Notes under the pieces: generated by a model
What the model was told of the DNA's origin: nothing
Databases searched by the model: none
Seen by the model: the letters and a program-made list of their open reading frames with translations, nothing else
Translations under genes and position numbers: made by a program
Assembly: GCA_002423435.1 (NCBI GenBank)
Contig: DIWE01000028.1
Coordinates: 1 to 64,000, forward strand
Length of the DNA: 64,000 nucleotides
Direction: 5' to 3'
Source: Clostridiales bacterium UBA6114
Lineage (GTDB): Bacteria; Bacillota; Clostridia; Oscillospirales; Butyricicoccaceae
Shown: one piece after another, positions 1 through 8,952 of the stretch
How positions within the stretch are numbered: position 1 is the stretch's first letter
Layout: each line of letters opens with the position of its first letter

Positions 1-195
1 CTGTCGAGTTTTTCGACAGCCTCAGTATATCATAGCCGTAAAGCAGCTATGATATATTGTCCATCTTCTGCGGTTGCCGCGTAAGCGGCGAGCCGAAGGG
101 ACACAAAATTAATATAATAGCCGCTCTGCGGTTATTATATCATAAAGCGCGAGGGGGCGTCACGAAATACATAGACATGCATTTCGCAACGCCCC
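1..195. repeat. Tandem hairpin array at the 3' end of the glycyl radical operon
   Basis: Five inverted repeats follow one another. CTGTCGA at 1-7 pairs with 13-19. A 14-bp stem pairs 23-36 with 46-59. An imperfect stem is centred on GCCGC 76-80 and GCGGC 85-89. ATATAATAGCCGC at 112-124 pairs with 128-140 with one mismatch. GGGGCGTCACGAAAT at 154-168 pairs with 181-195 with two mismatches. The array lies just downstream of the minus-strand gene ending at 211, so the nearest stems may end or protect that transcript. No gene is supported here; the 61-codon frame at 57-242 is built from the hairpins and overlaps the enzyme gene. Confidence 0.6.
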
Positions 196-210
196 TTGTA
201 AAGTCCCGAC

Positions 211-2682
211 CTATACCTCGTCAAACTGTGTTCTTTCGATGATCTGGCGCTGCACGTCCGGGCCGAGGTCGATGAATTTCGCGGTGAACCCGGCGACACG
301 CACCATCAGGTCGCTGTAGCTTTCCGGATGCTTCTGCGCGTCCCGGAGCATATTGCTGTCGACAATGTTGTATTGGATCTGATAGCCGCCGAGCCTAAAG
401 TAGGCGTCGTTTAAACCGATGAACTTATCGGCGCCGATCTGGCCCGCGATGGCGGAGGGATGGAATTTCATATTGAACAGCGTGGACTGCAGCTTCAGCG
501 CGTGAACCTTTGTCGCGGACCTTATAAGGCTGGTCGGCCCGTTTTCATCGGTGCCGGGGGACGCGGACAAAGCGCCGTCCGACAGCGGCTCCTTTGCCCT
601 GCGCCCGTCCGGGCTCGCGCCGCACGCCTTGCCGTGTAGTACCTGTGTGGTGACGGAAAGGGTGCTCGGCTGCCACCTTTCCCCGACCCAGTTTTTGCAC
701 TGGGCCGCCGCGTCGGCCCACATGTCGTAGAGCGAAACCAGTATATCGTCTACGTAATCGTCGTCGTTTCCGTATTTGGGCGCGTCAAGCATGGCCCTGC
801 GCAGCTCGTCACAGCCCGCGTAGTCGTTTTTGATCGCCCGTACTACTTCGTTCACGGTGTACCTTTTCTCGTCAAAGACAAGCTTTTTCAGAGCGGCCAG
901 GCTGTTGGCCACGTTCACCATCCCGCAGCAGATGACGTAGGCCGGGTCGCTGTAGCGGCAGCCGCCTTCATAGGCGTGCTCCCCCTTTTCCAGGCAGTCG
1001 TCCAACAGCGCCGACATGACGGGGTGCACCAGGCCGAGGTCGTTGTGGACCGTCATGATGACATTCCAGTATTCCTCCTCGCGCTTTACGACAAGGTTCG
1101 TCACCCGGTCGTATTCGGCGACAATCTCGTCGAAGGACGCCTTCCTGAAATCGATGGCGGGCTCCGTCAGCCTGTCGCCGGTCACCGGATTTACGCCGTT
1201 GTTCATAACGAGCTCAAGGATCTTCAGGTTATTGGTGTGAGGCACCGCGTACATCGGCATCCGTTTGCCGCAGAGCTGCATATCCACGCAGCCGCACGGC
1301 GCCCAGTCCCGCGCGTCCTCCAGGTTCGCACCGGTATTCTTCAAAAAACGCTCCGTGCCCAGGCCGTCGCCGAACAGCGCCGGATAGCCCGAGCCGGCCT
1401 TGATGCATTCGACGATGTCGTTTTTGAATCTTTCGGACATATCCTCCCGCCAGCGGACGGAAATCGTCGGCTGCCAGGTCTTTACGTTGATCCCCGCCTT
1501 GAGCACGAGGCTCGAAAGCTCGTTTTCGCACGGCCGTCCGTATCGGTCGACACCGCCCAGCGTCATGTTCTGATAGATGCTCCCGCCGAGGTAGGACTCG
1601 GTAAAGGTTGCGTGCGAACGGGTGAGCTCCGTGCACTTGATGCGCATAAGCTCCAGATATTCGAGGACCTCGCCGTCGGTGATGCCGCCGTCGGCCTTCT
1701 CTTTCAGATACGGCCGGTACATGTACTGGTCGAAACGCCCGGGCGACATGCCCCTGCCGTTGAGCTCGAGAAACAGGCAGAGGTGGGTAAACCAGAACGA
1801 CTGGATCGCCTCCCTGAATGTTTCCGCCGGCTTTGCGGGCACCTTGCGGCAAATCCGGGCAATCTCCAAAAGCTCCCCGCGCCGGGCCTCGTCGCCGCAT
1901 CGCTTCGCTTCCTCCTCGGCTTTTCCGGCATAGCGGCCGGCATAAACGATCAGGCCCTCGAGCGCCAGAATGGTGCCCTTGTAGAAATGATACCGGTCGA
2001 GCTCCTTTTTTCCCCTTCCAATGTCGAGCTTTTTCATGCGTGCTTTACAGATGTCGATAAGGCCTTCGGCCCCCAGGTCTATCATCTTCTGGTAATCGAC
2101 GATCACCCTGCCCTCGGGCACGTCAAACATAAAGCGGAGAAAAACGAGCTGCTCCATCCATTTTTCGACCACGGCGTAATCGTCCATGGTCTCCCTCAGA
2201 TAGCTCTCCGACCGGGAACGCCAATCCTTCCCTTCCCAAAACGCGGCCGTCTCAAGAATCCTTTTGCTGTCCTCCGGATAAATCCGGTAGATGCCGAGGC
2301 GCTCGCCCTCTTTTTCCCGGAGGCTGCCCTCCATATACCGTTCCTCTTCACGCCTGATCTTCTTGAAGCCCTCGAGCATCCACGCCTCGTATTCGGGGTA
2401 TACCTGGGTGCCCAGAAAATAACGGGACTGGCTGCCGACGATCAGCTCGCTTTCCCAGATTACGGGCGTCAGGTTTGAGAGTATGTGCTTAAACGCCCCG
2501 CCGGCGCGGACATACACAGGCTCGTTCCAGTGGTCCTTCATATAATCGGTATACAAAACGCATCTCTCGGAATCGATATACGCTTCCTTGCTCAAAAGCT
2601 CACGGTATCTGAGCCCGACCCTCCGGGTGGAGGGCGCGCCCGCGACCTCCCTTTTGACGAACTCCTTCGCCGCAGTCCTCAT
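211..2682 (-). CDS. Glycyl radical enzyme (PFL-like), substrate unassigned
   Basis: This is an 823-residue member of the pyruvate formate-lyase/glycyl radical family. The C-terminal radical loop reads RVAGFTAKF, which puts the radical glycine near residue 798. The active-site loop reads CGCVD, with the thiyl cysteine near residue 465. Most dehydratase and decarboxylase members have Cys-X-Glu at this point; here it is Cys-Val-Asp. The adjacent double cysteine of true pyruvate formate-lyase is absent. The start has a good AGGTG ribosome site. The gene is the last of a long minus-strand cluster and lies next to its own activase and a DHOD-like flavoprotein. It presumably performs the radical C-C, C-O or C-N bond step on a TRAP-imported substrate. 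The family call is secure; the reaction is unknown. Confidence 0.93.
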   Translation of the reverse strand: MRTAAKEFVKREVAGAPSTRRVGLRYRELLSKEAYIDSERCVLYTDYMKDHWNEPVYVRAGGAFKHILSNLTPVIWESELIVGSQSRYFLGTQVYPEYEAWMLEGFKKIRREEERYMEGSLREKEGERLGIYRIYPEDSKRILETAAFWEGKDWRSRSESYLRETMDDYAVVEKWMEQLVFLRFMFDVPEGRVIVDYQKMIDLGAEGLIDICKARMKKLDIGRGKKELDRYHFYKGTILALEGLIVYAGRYAGKAEEEAKRCGDEARRGELLEIARICRKVPAKPAETFREAIQSFWFTHLCLFLELNGRGMSPGRFDQYMYRPYLKEKADGGITDGEVLEYLELMRIKCTELTRSHATFTESYLGGSIYQNMTLGGVDRYGRPCENELSSLVLKAGINVKTWQPTISVRWREDMSERFKNDIVECIKAGSGYPALFGDGLGTERFLKNTGANLEDARDWAPCGCVDMQLCGKRMPMYAVPHTNNLKILELVMNNGVNPVTGDRLTEPAIDFRKASFDEIVAEYDRVTNLVVKREEEYWNVIMTVHNDLGLVHPVMSALLDDCLEKGEHAYEGGCRYSDPAYVICCGMVNVANSLAALKKLVFDEKRYTVNEVVRAIKNDYAGCDELRRAMLDAPKYGNDDDYVDDILVSLYDMWADAAAQCKNWVGERWQPSTLSVTTQVLHGKACGASPDGRRAKEPLSDGALSASPGTDENGPTSLIRSATKVHALKLQSTLFNMKFHPSAIAGQIGADKFIGLNDAYFRLGGYQIQYNIVDSNMLRDAQKHPESYSDLMVRVAGFTAKFIDLGPDVQRQIIERTQFDEV

Positions 2683-2722
2683 AAAATCACCTCTTATGCT
2701 TAAAATCGCGCGGCGGCTTCGC

Positions 2723-4003
2723 TCATTCCCGGCACCACGCCTCGTGCGTACCTCTGCCCGTCCACACAGCCTTGCCCGTGTCCCTCCGGACCATGGTTAT
2801 CACCTGCTCCTTTGCGGGACAGTGGCCCATGCACCAGCCGCAGCCCATACACGCCCTGTCGTCCGCGACAGGGCCGTCCTCCGTCATGGAAATAGCGCCA
2901 TAGGCGCACAGCTTTTCACAGACGCCGCACCTGGTGCAGTTTTCGCTGTCGAATTTGGGCAGTATCGGAGTCAGCTTTGCCATCCGTTTTTCCCGGGGCC
3001 AATCGCGGACATACCTGAAGTCGTCGACGGCGCAGCCCTGAAAATCGGAAATGCTTTTATAGCCCTTTCGGTCCATGAAGGCGTCCATACCCCGGATGCA
3101 GTCGTTTAATACGCCGACGCCTCTTGTGTACACCGCCGAACACAGTCCGGTGATGGCCGCGCCGCCCATCAGGTACCTGACGCAGTCGTCCCATGTGAAT
3201 ATGCCGCCCACGCCGCAGACCGGGAAGCCCTTGAGGGTGGCGGTCGTCTCCAGAAGCTTCGCCAGCGAAAAAAGCTGCCATGGGCGGCCGATCAGCCCGC
3301 CGACCGCGTACGGTCCTCCGTAAAACGTCCCCGTCTCATGGTCGATCCAGGTGCCGTAAAAGGCGTTGTTCGCCGTGATGCCTTTGGCGCCCGCCTTCTT
3401 CACCGCGATGGAAAGGGCGGCCTGATTCACGCACTGCGGGGTCGCTTTGAATATAATGGGGATTTTGACGGCGTCCGCGCACGCCTTTGTCACCCTGTAC
3501 GCCTTCTCCGGGTCCATTGCCAGCGGCGCCCCCACATCCGCCTGCTCGGGCACCGCGCCGAAGGTGGCGTGGGGGCCGCCGGTGTCCAGCTCGATCATGT
3601 CGGCGCCCAGGTTCTCCATATCCCTGCAAAGCGGCGCCCAGGTGTCCGGGTCCTCTCCGATGCCCGCGACGCTGGGTATGAAAAGCACGTCGTTGTCGCG
3701 GCAGATTTTGAGCGTCTTTGGCCCTTCCGTTTCCAGCCATTCGTCATAGGGCATGCTGTGGAACATCTGGGAACACACCCAGGCGTCCTTAAGCTCCGGC
3801 CCGAACTGCTTCAGCGAATAAAAATACGGCCTCGGCCAGCGGTGCGGCCCGTCGATCTTATGTACGGTTTTGGATGTGAGCCAGCCGATCCCCTGTTCGA
3901 TCACTCGCTTTGCAAGGCGCTCGCTCCCTCCAAAATCGCAGGACGACACGCCCACGGGATTTTTGACCTCCATGCCGCAAAAATTTGTTCTAAGATCTGC
4001 CAT
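2723..4003 (-). CDS. PreA/dihydroorotate dehydrogenase-like flavoprotein with two 4Fe-4S clusters
   Basis: A 426-residue protein starting at MADLRTN, chosen because GGGAGAG lies six bases upstream; an in-frame ATG at 4027 is the alternative. The N-terminal 330 residues match the FMN-binding TIM barrel of dihydropyrimidine dehydrogenase/dihydroorotate dehydrogenase (NPVGVSS near the start, GVGGI in the phosphate-binding region). The C terminus has two ferredoxin motifs, CTRCGVCEKLC and CMGCGWCMGHC. It probably reduces or oxidises a C=C or ring bond with electrons from ferredoxin or a partner. It sits between the glycyl radical enzyme and its activase, so it likely acts on the same substrate. 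The substrate is not known, and a pyrimidine is only one possibility. Confidence 0.85.
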   Translation of the reverse strand: MADLRTNFCGMEVKNPVGVSSCDFGGSERLAKRVIEQGIGWLTSKTVHKIDGPHRWPRPYFYSLKQFGPELKDAWVCSQMFHSMPYDEWLETEGPKTLKICRDNDVLFIPSVAGIGEDPDTWAPLCRDMENLGADMIELDTGGPHATFGAVPEQADVGAPLAMDPEKAYRVTKACADAVKIPIIFKATPQCVNQAALSIAVKKAGAKGITANNAFYGTWIDHETGTFYGGPYAVGGLIGRPWQLFSLAKLLETTATLKGFPVCGVGGIFTWDDCVRYLMGGAAITGLCSAVYTRGVGVLNDCIRGMDAFMDRKGYKSISDFQGCAVDDFRYVRDWPREKRMAKLTPILPKFDSENCTRCGVCEKLCAYGAISMTEDGPVADDRACMGCGWCMGHCPAKEQVITMVRRDTGKAVWTGRGTHEAWCRE

Positions 4004-4029
4004 CTCATTCTCTCCCATAATTTTCATTT

Positions 4030-4935
4030 CTACATCATTCGCCCCAGGGAAACCTCCAGACCATAGCTTCTCATAACGCCGGCCGCTCTGTTAAGGTCGG
4101 CCTGTTCGGGCCTTAAGAAAGCGCCATAGGGCGAACGCATGCCGAGATATCTGTACTTGCCGGCTCCGAGCGTGTGAAGCGGCTCTATATCGATGTTTTT
4201 TACGCCGATTGACGCGGCGAATTCCGCCGTCGCCCTGAGATTTGGCTCCGAGTCGTTGACGCCGCGTATCAGCGGCAGCGATATTCTCACCGGGACGGAC
4301 GATGCGGCGACGGCGGCGTTTCGGAGGATCAACCCGTTTGAAGCCCCGGTCCACTTTTTATGCAGCTTTTCGTCCATCAGCTTAAGGTCCAGCAGCACCA
4401 GGTCCGTATACCGCAGGATTTCCGTTAAGCCGTCGGTATCGCCGCAGCCGCTTGTGTCGAGGACCGTCGATATGCCCCTCTCCCTGCAGCCCTTGAACAC
4501 CTCCAGCACGAACCGGCTTTGCGCGAGCGGCTCGCCGCCGCTTATGGTGACGCCGCCCTCTTTCCCGTAAAAAACCTTTTCCCTTTCCAGGAAGGAAAGA
4601 AGCTCGCCGACGGAATATTCCCTGCCGGAAATTTTCAGCGCGCGGCAGGGGCATACCTCGACGCACCGAAAGCACAGATCGCACTTTTTCCGGTCGATTC
4701 GGGTCGGGTAGGCCCGGCGCGGGCCGATCGCCCGGCGGGGACAGGCCGCTTCGCATTTTCCGCAGCCCCCGCATTTTTTCGGAATATAGTAAAGCGCCCT
4801 CTTTTTCTCCCAGGTTTCCGGGTTTGAGCACCATTTGCACCGGAGCGGGCAGCCCTTCAGAAAAACGGTCGTCCGTATTCCCGGTCCGTCCATTGTGGAA
4901 AAGCTCGTGATTTCGGATATAAGTCCCGTCAGCAT
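4030..4935 (-). CDS. Glycyl radical enzyme activating enzyme (radical SAM)
   Basis: A 301-residue PflA-family activase. The radical SAM motif CPLRCKWC (Cys-X3-Cys-X2-Cys) binds the 4Fe-4S cluster that cleaves S-adenosylmethionine. An inserted ferredoxin-like domain follows with two further four-cysteine motifs, starting CGGCGKC and CDLCFRC, as in activases of dehydratase-type glycyl radical enzymes. TISGGEP is the SAM-binding GGE motif. Its role is to place the radical on the glycine of the enzyme encoded at 211-2682. A GGAGG site precedes the start, and the flavoprotein gene follows within 30 bases. Confidence 0.93.
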   Translation of the reverse strand: MLTGLISEITSFSTMDGPGIRTTVFLKGCPLRCKWCSNPETWEKKRALYYIPKKCGGCGKCEAACPRRAIGPRRAYPTRIDRKKCDLCFRCVEVCPCRALKISGREYSVGELLSFLEREKVFYGKEGGVTISGGEPLAQSRFVLEVFKGCRERGISTVLDTSGCGDTDGLTEILRYTDLVLLDLKLMDEKLHKKWTGASNGLILRNAAVAASSVPVRISLPLIRGVNDSEPNLRATAEFAASIGVKNIDIEPLHTLGAGKYRYLGMRSPYGAFLRPEQADLNRAAGVMRSYGLEVSLGRMM

Positions 4936-4975
4936 ATCAAATCCTCCGAGGCAATCAGTCGTTTACATGGCCCTT

Positions 4976-5647
4976 TCACATCAGCAGACTGTTGACCATA
5001 TCCGCGATGAGCGCGCGGGGCCAGACGACGGGGATTCCCAGACATTCCGCAAGCCGATCCCTGACTTGCCCGTTATAGCCGATACAGTCGAGCACCATAA
5101 GGCCGGCCGAAGAAAACCTTGCGGCAATCGCGCCAAGGTCGAGCGGCTCGTTCGGCGCTGCACACAAATAATCGGGCTCCACCCCGTATTCCCGCCACCA
5201 TTCGGCCATTGCCGGCGCGTGGGACTGAAACGGGAACAGCGCGCCGACGCGCAGTCCGGCATTTAACGCCCTGACCGCGCCGTGCAGCAGATCAAAGGGC
5301 AAAATCAGCGGGACGGGGCAGCAAAGCCCGCAAAACCGGCCGGTGCAGAGTACCGCCACGATATCCGCCCCGTTTCTGCAGGCGCCGTCGATACACCTCT
5401 GCAAAAGCGGCATCGCTTTTGCAGCCGAAAAGGCACCCATCCGGCCGTCGCGCAGCCGCGAAACCACCGTCGCTTCCCCGCCCTCGGGCGCAAAGAGCGA
5501 AAGCGCCTCCTCGGGCGAAAACGCGTCCGTCGCGCCGAACTGCGCGATTTTGATATCCGGCCGGATCAGCTTTCTGAGCTCGGGGACAATGTCGTCTCTC
5601 GGCGTGTGGCCGACCGTCGCAAAGGCGACCGTTTTTTGTTTATCCAT
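4976..5647 (-). CDS. AroM-family protein
   Basis: A 223-residue protein whose N terminus (VGHTPRDDIVPEL) matches the AroM family, which is distantly related to aspartate/hydantoin racemases. A cysteine in VLCTGRFCG and another in VLDCIGYNG fall where racemase-type catalytic cysteines lie. The name AroM comes from linkage to shikimate kinase in enteric bacteria, and its function there is unclear. Here it lies between the TRAP importer and the glycyl radical activase, so racemisation or isomerisation of a pathway acid is a reasonable inference. AGGGAGG precedes the start. Confidence 0.7.
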   Translation of the reverse strand: MDKQKTVAFATVGHTPRDDIVPELRKLIRPDIKIAQFGATDAFSPEEALSLFAPEGGEATVVSRLRDGRMGAFSAAKAMPLLQRCIDGACRNGADIVAVLCTGRFCGLCCPVPLILPFDLLHGAVRALNAGLRVGALFPFQSHAPAMAEWWREYGVEPDYLCAAPNEPLDLGAIAARFSSAGLMVLDCIGYNGQVRDRLAECLGIPVVWPRALIADMVNSLLM

Positions 5648-5671
5648 TCCGCCGCACCTCCCTTAAACCCG

Positions 5672-6955
5672 CTATTTCGACAAAAGCTGCGGCAGTACCA
5701 GCGAAATCTGCGGGAAAATCACAAGGAATGCAAGCCCGATGAGAAACGCGACGATAAACGGGATCGCTTCTTTGGCGATCCTGTTGACCGGCACGCCGGA
5801 AATTCCCGAGGCGACAAACAGATTGATGGCCACGGGGGGAGTTACAAAACCGATGGCCAGGTTTACGACCATAATGACGCCGAAATGGATCGGGTCGATG
5901 CCGAGCGGAGCCAGCACCGCCGCCAGTATAGGCGAGAGGATCAGGATCGCCGCCGCGGTATCCATGCACATGCCGACAAAAAGTAGGAAAACATTGATGA
6001 CGAGCAAAATGACATATTTGTTGGAGGAAAAGGCGGAAATCGCCGCGCCGATCTGCGCCGGAACCTGAAGCATGGAGAAAATGGTGCCCAGCGCCGTTGC
6101 CGTCGCAATGGTGATGACGACCGAGCCGACAAGAACGCCGTTTTCAATGAATATGCGCGGCAGATCTCTCCATTTAAGCTCCTTATAGCCAAAGATACCG
6201 ACGATAATGCCGTATACGACCCCCGCGACGGCCGCTTCGGTCGGCGTAAAAATGCCGCCGTAAATGCCGCCCAGAATGATAACCGGAACCAGGAGCGCCC
6301 ATTTTGCGTCCCAGACGGCCAGCCCCAGCCGCTTCGCGCTGAATTTCCTGCCGTTTCCCTGATACCCGCGCCGTCTGGAAATCACCACGGAAACGATAAT
6401 CAGCAAAAGGCCGATAATCATGCCCGGAATGATGCCCGCAATAAACAGGTCGCCGATCGAGGTATTGGTGGACAATCCATAGAGCACGAACGGAATGCTC
6501 GGCGGGATGATGACGCCGAGGCCGCCCGCCGTGGCCGCAAGGCCGGTGGCATATTCTTTCGAATAGTTGTTATGAACCATTGCCGGGATCATAATCGTGC
6601 CGATAGCGGCGACCGTTGCCGGCGCCGAACCGGATATCGCTCCAAAGAACAGGCAGGTGATGATGGTGACGATACCGAAGCCGCCCGTCAGATTTCCGAC
6701 AAGCGCTTCGCCGACGGCCACAAGCCGCTTGGAAAGCCCGCCCACCTCCATGACCGAGCCGGTGAGCATGAAAAACGGCACCGCCATCAGCGGGAAATTG
6801 ATCAGGCTTGTGATCATGGACTGGCCGAGCATGGCAAAATTCGTCACCGGGTTTATGAGCAAAAGGATAATAATCGCAAAACCGATCGAAATCGCAATCG
6901 GGACGCTCAGACACAGCAATAAGACAAAGCTGCCCATCAAGATGCCAACTTCCAT
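5672..6955 (-). CDS. dctM: TRAP transporter large permease subunit (DctM)
   Basis: A 427-residue, very hydrophobic protein with about twelve membrane segments, typical in length for DctM. The start at 6955 is fixed by AAGGAGG eight bases upstream. It begins MEVGILMGSF and carries the GSAPATVAAIG and IIPPSIPFVLYG loops of the family. It forms the ion-gradient-driven channel of a tripartite importer with the small subunit and periplasmic-type receptor encoded just upstream. In this cluster it probably brings in the carboxylate fed to the glycyl radical pathway. Confidence 0.93.
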   Translation of the reverse strand: MEVGILMGSFVLLLCLSVPIAISIGFAIIILLLINPVTNFAMLGQSMITSLINFPLMAVPFFMLTGSVMEVGGLSKRLVAVGEALVGNLTGGFGIVTIITCLFFGAISGSAPATVAAIGTIMIPAMVHNNYSKEYATGLAATAGGLGVIIPPSIPFVLYGLSTNTSIGDLFIAGIIPGMIIGLLLIIVSVVISRRRGYQGNGRKFSAKRLGLAVWDAKWALLVPVIILGGIYGGIFTPTEAAVAGVVYGIIVGIFGYKELKWRDLPRIFIENGVLVGSVVITIATATALGTIFSMLQVPAQIGAAISAFSSNKYVILLVINVFLLFVGMCMDTAAAILILSPILAAVLAPLGIDPIHFGVIMVVNLAIGFVTPPVAINLFVASGISGVPVNRIAKEAIPFIVAFLIGLAFLVIFPQISLVLPQLLSK

Positions 6956-6968
6956 TTCGTCGTCCTCC

Positions 6969-7481
6969 TTATCCCTGGGCGGTCGGCTTGCCGGCGGAGC
7001 CTTTGAGCTCTTCCAGCTCCTGAAAGCACAGCGCAAAATCCTGCAGCAAACGAACGGCGATCAAAATGAACGAAGCGGGCACTCCCATATACGGAATCCA
7101 TTTTGCAATGTGAAGCACCGCCGTGGTCGATTTGCGCACGCCGATGTCGATTGTCAGCTTTGTCGTGTAATACAATACAAAGCAGGCGAACAGAAGGAAA
7201 AACACGTTTGAAACGATGTCAAAGATTTTGCGCCATTTATCGTTCATAAAGTGCGTAATGATCTCCATACGCAGATGCCTGCGTTTTCTGACGGCAAGGC
7301 TTCCGCCGAAATAGCAGAGCCAGACGAGCATGTACAGGGAAACCTCTTCCGTCCACGCCAGGGGAAGATTGATGGCAAAGCGGAACAGGATCTGCAAAAA
7401 CAACAAAACAGTCATAACGCTTGTCGTAACGGTTATCAGAACCTCTTCTATGTGCTGGTTGAGCCAGCGCATTGCATTCAT
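6969..7481 (-). CDS. dctQ: TRAP transporter small permease subunit (DctQ)
   Basis: A 170-residue protein with four predicted membrane segments, the usual architecture of DctQ. An aromatic and acidic stretch, LPLAWTEEVSLYMLVWL, matches the conserved region of the family. It has a GGAG ribosome site and lies between the receptor gene and the large-subunit gene in the standard P-Q-M order. It couples the receptor to the large membrane subunit. Confidence 0.92.
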   Translation of the reverse strand: MNAMRWLNQHIEEVLITVTTSVMTVLLFLQILFRFAINLPLAWTEEVSLYMLVWLCYFGGSLAVRKRRHLRMEIITHFMNDKWRKIFDIVSNVFFLLFACFVLYYTTKLTIDIGVRKSTTAVLHIAKWIPYMGVPASFILIAVRLLQDFALCFQELEELKGSAGKPTAQG

Positions 7482-7566
7482 GGCAAATCTCCTTTCAGGC
7501 GGGACACGCTCTAAAACCGACCGGGTTGCCGCAAATACGACGTGCCCCGCCGCATCGGGTCTGAAG

Positions 7567-8646
7567 TTATTTAGAGGCTTCCAGCTTCGAAACCTCGTCT
7601 GTCACCATTTGCATATAGTCCGCGCCGGCCGTTTCGGCGGCGGCTTCTTTGGCCGATTCCGTCAATTGACGAAACTGAAGCTTCTGCTCTTCGGTGAGCT
7701 CGTTTATTTCGGTCTTGCCGCTGTCCCTGATGTGCTGGAGCGCCTCCTCATTCGCCTGCTTACAGATTTCCCTCTGCTTTTCGACTGCGATCGCCGCGGC
7801 CTCGTCGACCTCTTTTTTCACTTCGTCGGTCTGCTGGTTGTAGAGCTCCGCGCTCATATGCATCCCGAGAAAGCCGTAGACATGGTCGGTCAGCGACAGG
7901 TATTGCTGCACCTCGTAGAACTTGGCGTCCCAGATCGTGCTGACGGGGTTTTCCTGGCCGTCGATCGTGCCCTGCTGCATGCCGGTAAAAAGCTCGCTGT
8001 AGGCCATTGTGGTCGGATTTGCCCCGAACGCCTTAAAGGCCTCCATATGGATCGGGTTACTCAGCGTCCGGATCTTCAAGCCTTTCATATCCGCCGGCTG
8101 CGCGATCGCGCGCCTGCTGTTTGTAACCACGCGGAAGCCGTAGTCAAACACGCCGAGCAGCTTTACGCCGGTGTCCTCCTCATAGCGCTCGGCCATTTTT
8201 TTCCCCGCCTCGCCGTCCATCACTTCAAACGCCGTGTCTCGGTCTAAAAACAGATAAGGGACGTCGACCGGGACAAACGCCTTGCTGAACTCCGCCACAT
8301 TGCCCAGCGCGATATCGCTGAACTGGACGATACCGTTTTGCATGCCGCTGATCGTCTGATCCGGGCTCGTGCCCAGCTGGCCGTTGGGGAAAAGCTGGAC
8401 CTCGACCAGATCGCCGACGCGTTTTTCCAATTCCTCTTTAAAGATCGCAAAGCCTTGGGTTGCCGGATGGGTTTCGCTGCCCATAAGGGAGACTTTCCAG
8501 ACTTGTTTTTGTGCCGGAGGCTTCGATGTTTCGGCGGTATTTCCCGTGGTGCCGGAGGAAGGCGCTGCAGAGTCAGAGTTGCCGCAGCCCGCGAGGATGT
8601 TGACTATCAGCGCAAGGGCGAGAGAACTTACCATCAGCTTTTTCAT
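7567..8646 (-). CDS. dctP: TRAP transporter solute receptor (DctP), lipoprotein
   Basis: A 359-residue secreted receptor. The N terminus is a lipoprotein signal ending in the lipobox LAGC at about residues 18-21, so it is tethered to the outer face of the membrane, followed by a Ser/Thr/Pro linker. The DctP fold is shown by MKGLKIRTLSNP (the carboxylate-binding arginine region) and the GQENPVSTI loop. It binds the imported acid and passes it to DctQM encoded downstream. The ligand is not identifiable from sequence alone. Confidence 0.93.
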   Translation of the reverse strand: MKKLMVSSLALALIVNILAGCGNSDSAAPSSGTTGNTAETSKPPAQKQVWKVSLMGSETHPATQGFAIFKEELEKRVGDLVEVQLFPNGQLGTSPDQTISGMQNGIVQFSDIALGNVAEFSKAFVPVDVPYLFLDRDTAFEVMDGEAGKKMAERYEEDTGVKLLGVFDYGFRVVTNSRRAIAQPADMKGLKIRTLSNPIHMEAFKAFGANPTTMAYSELFTGMQQGTIDGQENPVSTIWDAKFYEVQQYLSLTDHVYGFLGMHMSAELYNQQTDEVKKEVDEAAAIAVEKQREICKQANEEALQHIRDSGKTEINELTEEQKLQFRQLTESAKEAAAETAGADYMQMVTDEVSKLEASK

Positions 8647-8688
8647 ATCTTTCTTCCTTTCATACGGTAACCGCGTGCCATTGGCAGT

Positions 8689-8919
8689 CTAAGCGGACTC
8701 CACCGTTTCATTCTTATAAACCGTAATCGCAACGTCGGGGCAAACAAGTCTGCACACGGCGCAGCCGGTGCAGTCCGATTCGGCGCCCTTTTTGAACTCC
8801 ACATAGTCGTAGCCGGCGGAATTGGTGCTTCCCGACAGCGCAAGACATTTTTTGGGACAGACGCCCACGCACCGAAGGCAGCCTTTGCAGTATTTCGGGT
8901 TCACTACCGAATAAGACAT
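8689..8919 (-). CDS. Ferredoxin-type delta subunit of 2-oxoacid oxidoreductase
   Basis: A 76-residue 2[4Fe-4S] ferredoxin-like protein with motifs CKGCLRCVGVC and CTGCAVCRLVC. Such small subunits deliver electrons from 2-oxoacid:ferredoxin oxidoreductases. It lies 33 bases after the gamma-subunit gene, while the alpha and beta subunits are encoded 5 kb upstream in the same transcription direction. The start has GGAGGGA. The complex therefore appears split within one operon around the phosphotransacylase and kinase genes. Confidence 0.88.
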   Translation of the reverse strand: MSYSVVNPKYCKGCLRCVGVCPKKCLALSGSTNSAGYDYVEFKKGAESDCTGCAVCRLVCPDVAITVYKNETVESA

Positions 8920-8952
8920 TTTTCTCCCTCCTTAGCCGGAGCATGATAATCG

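Noticed and set aside
57..242. 61-codon plus-strand frame at the left edge
   Set aside because: It runs through the hairpin array and into the antisense of the glycyl radical enzyme gene.
976..2478. 500-codon plus-strand open frame
   Set aside because: It lies fully antisense to the glycyl radical enzyme gene, whose motifs are clear; the frame is a codon-bias shadow with no family features.
211..4935. Choline TMA-lyase, glycerol or propanediol dehydratase locus
   Set aside because: The active-site loop is GCVD rather than GCVE, and no microcompartment shell or partner aldehyde dehydrogenase genes are present.
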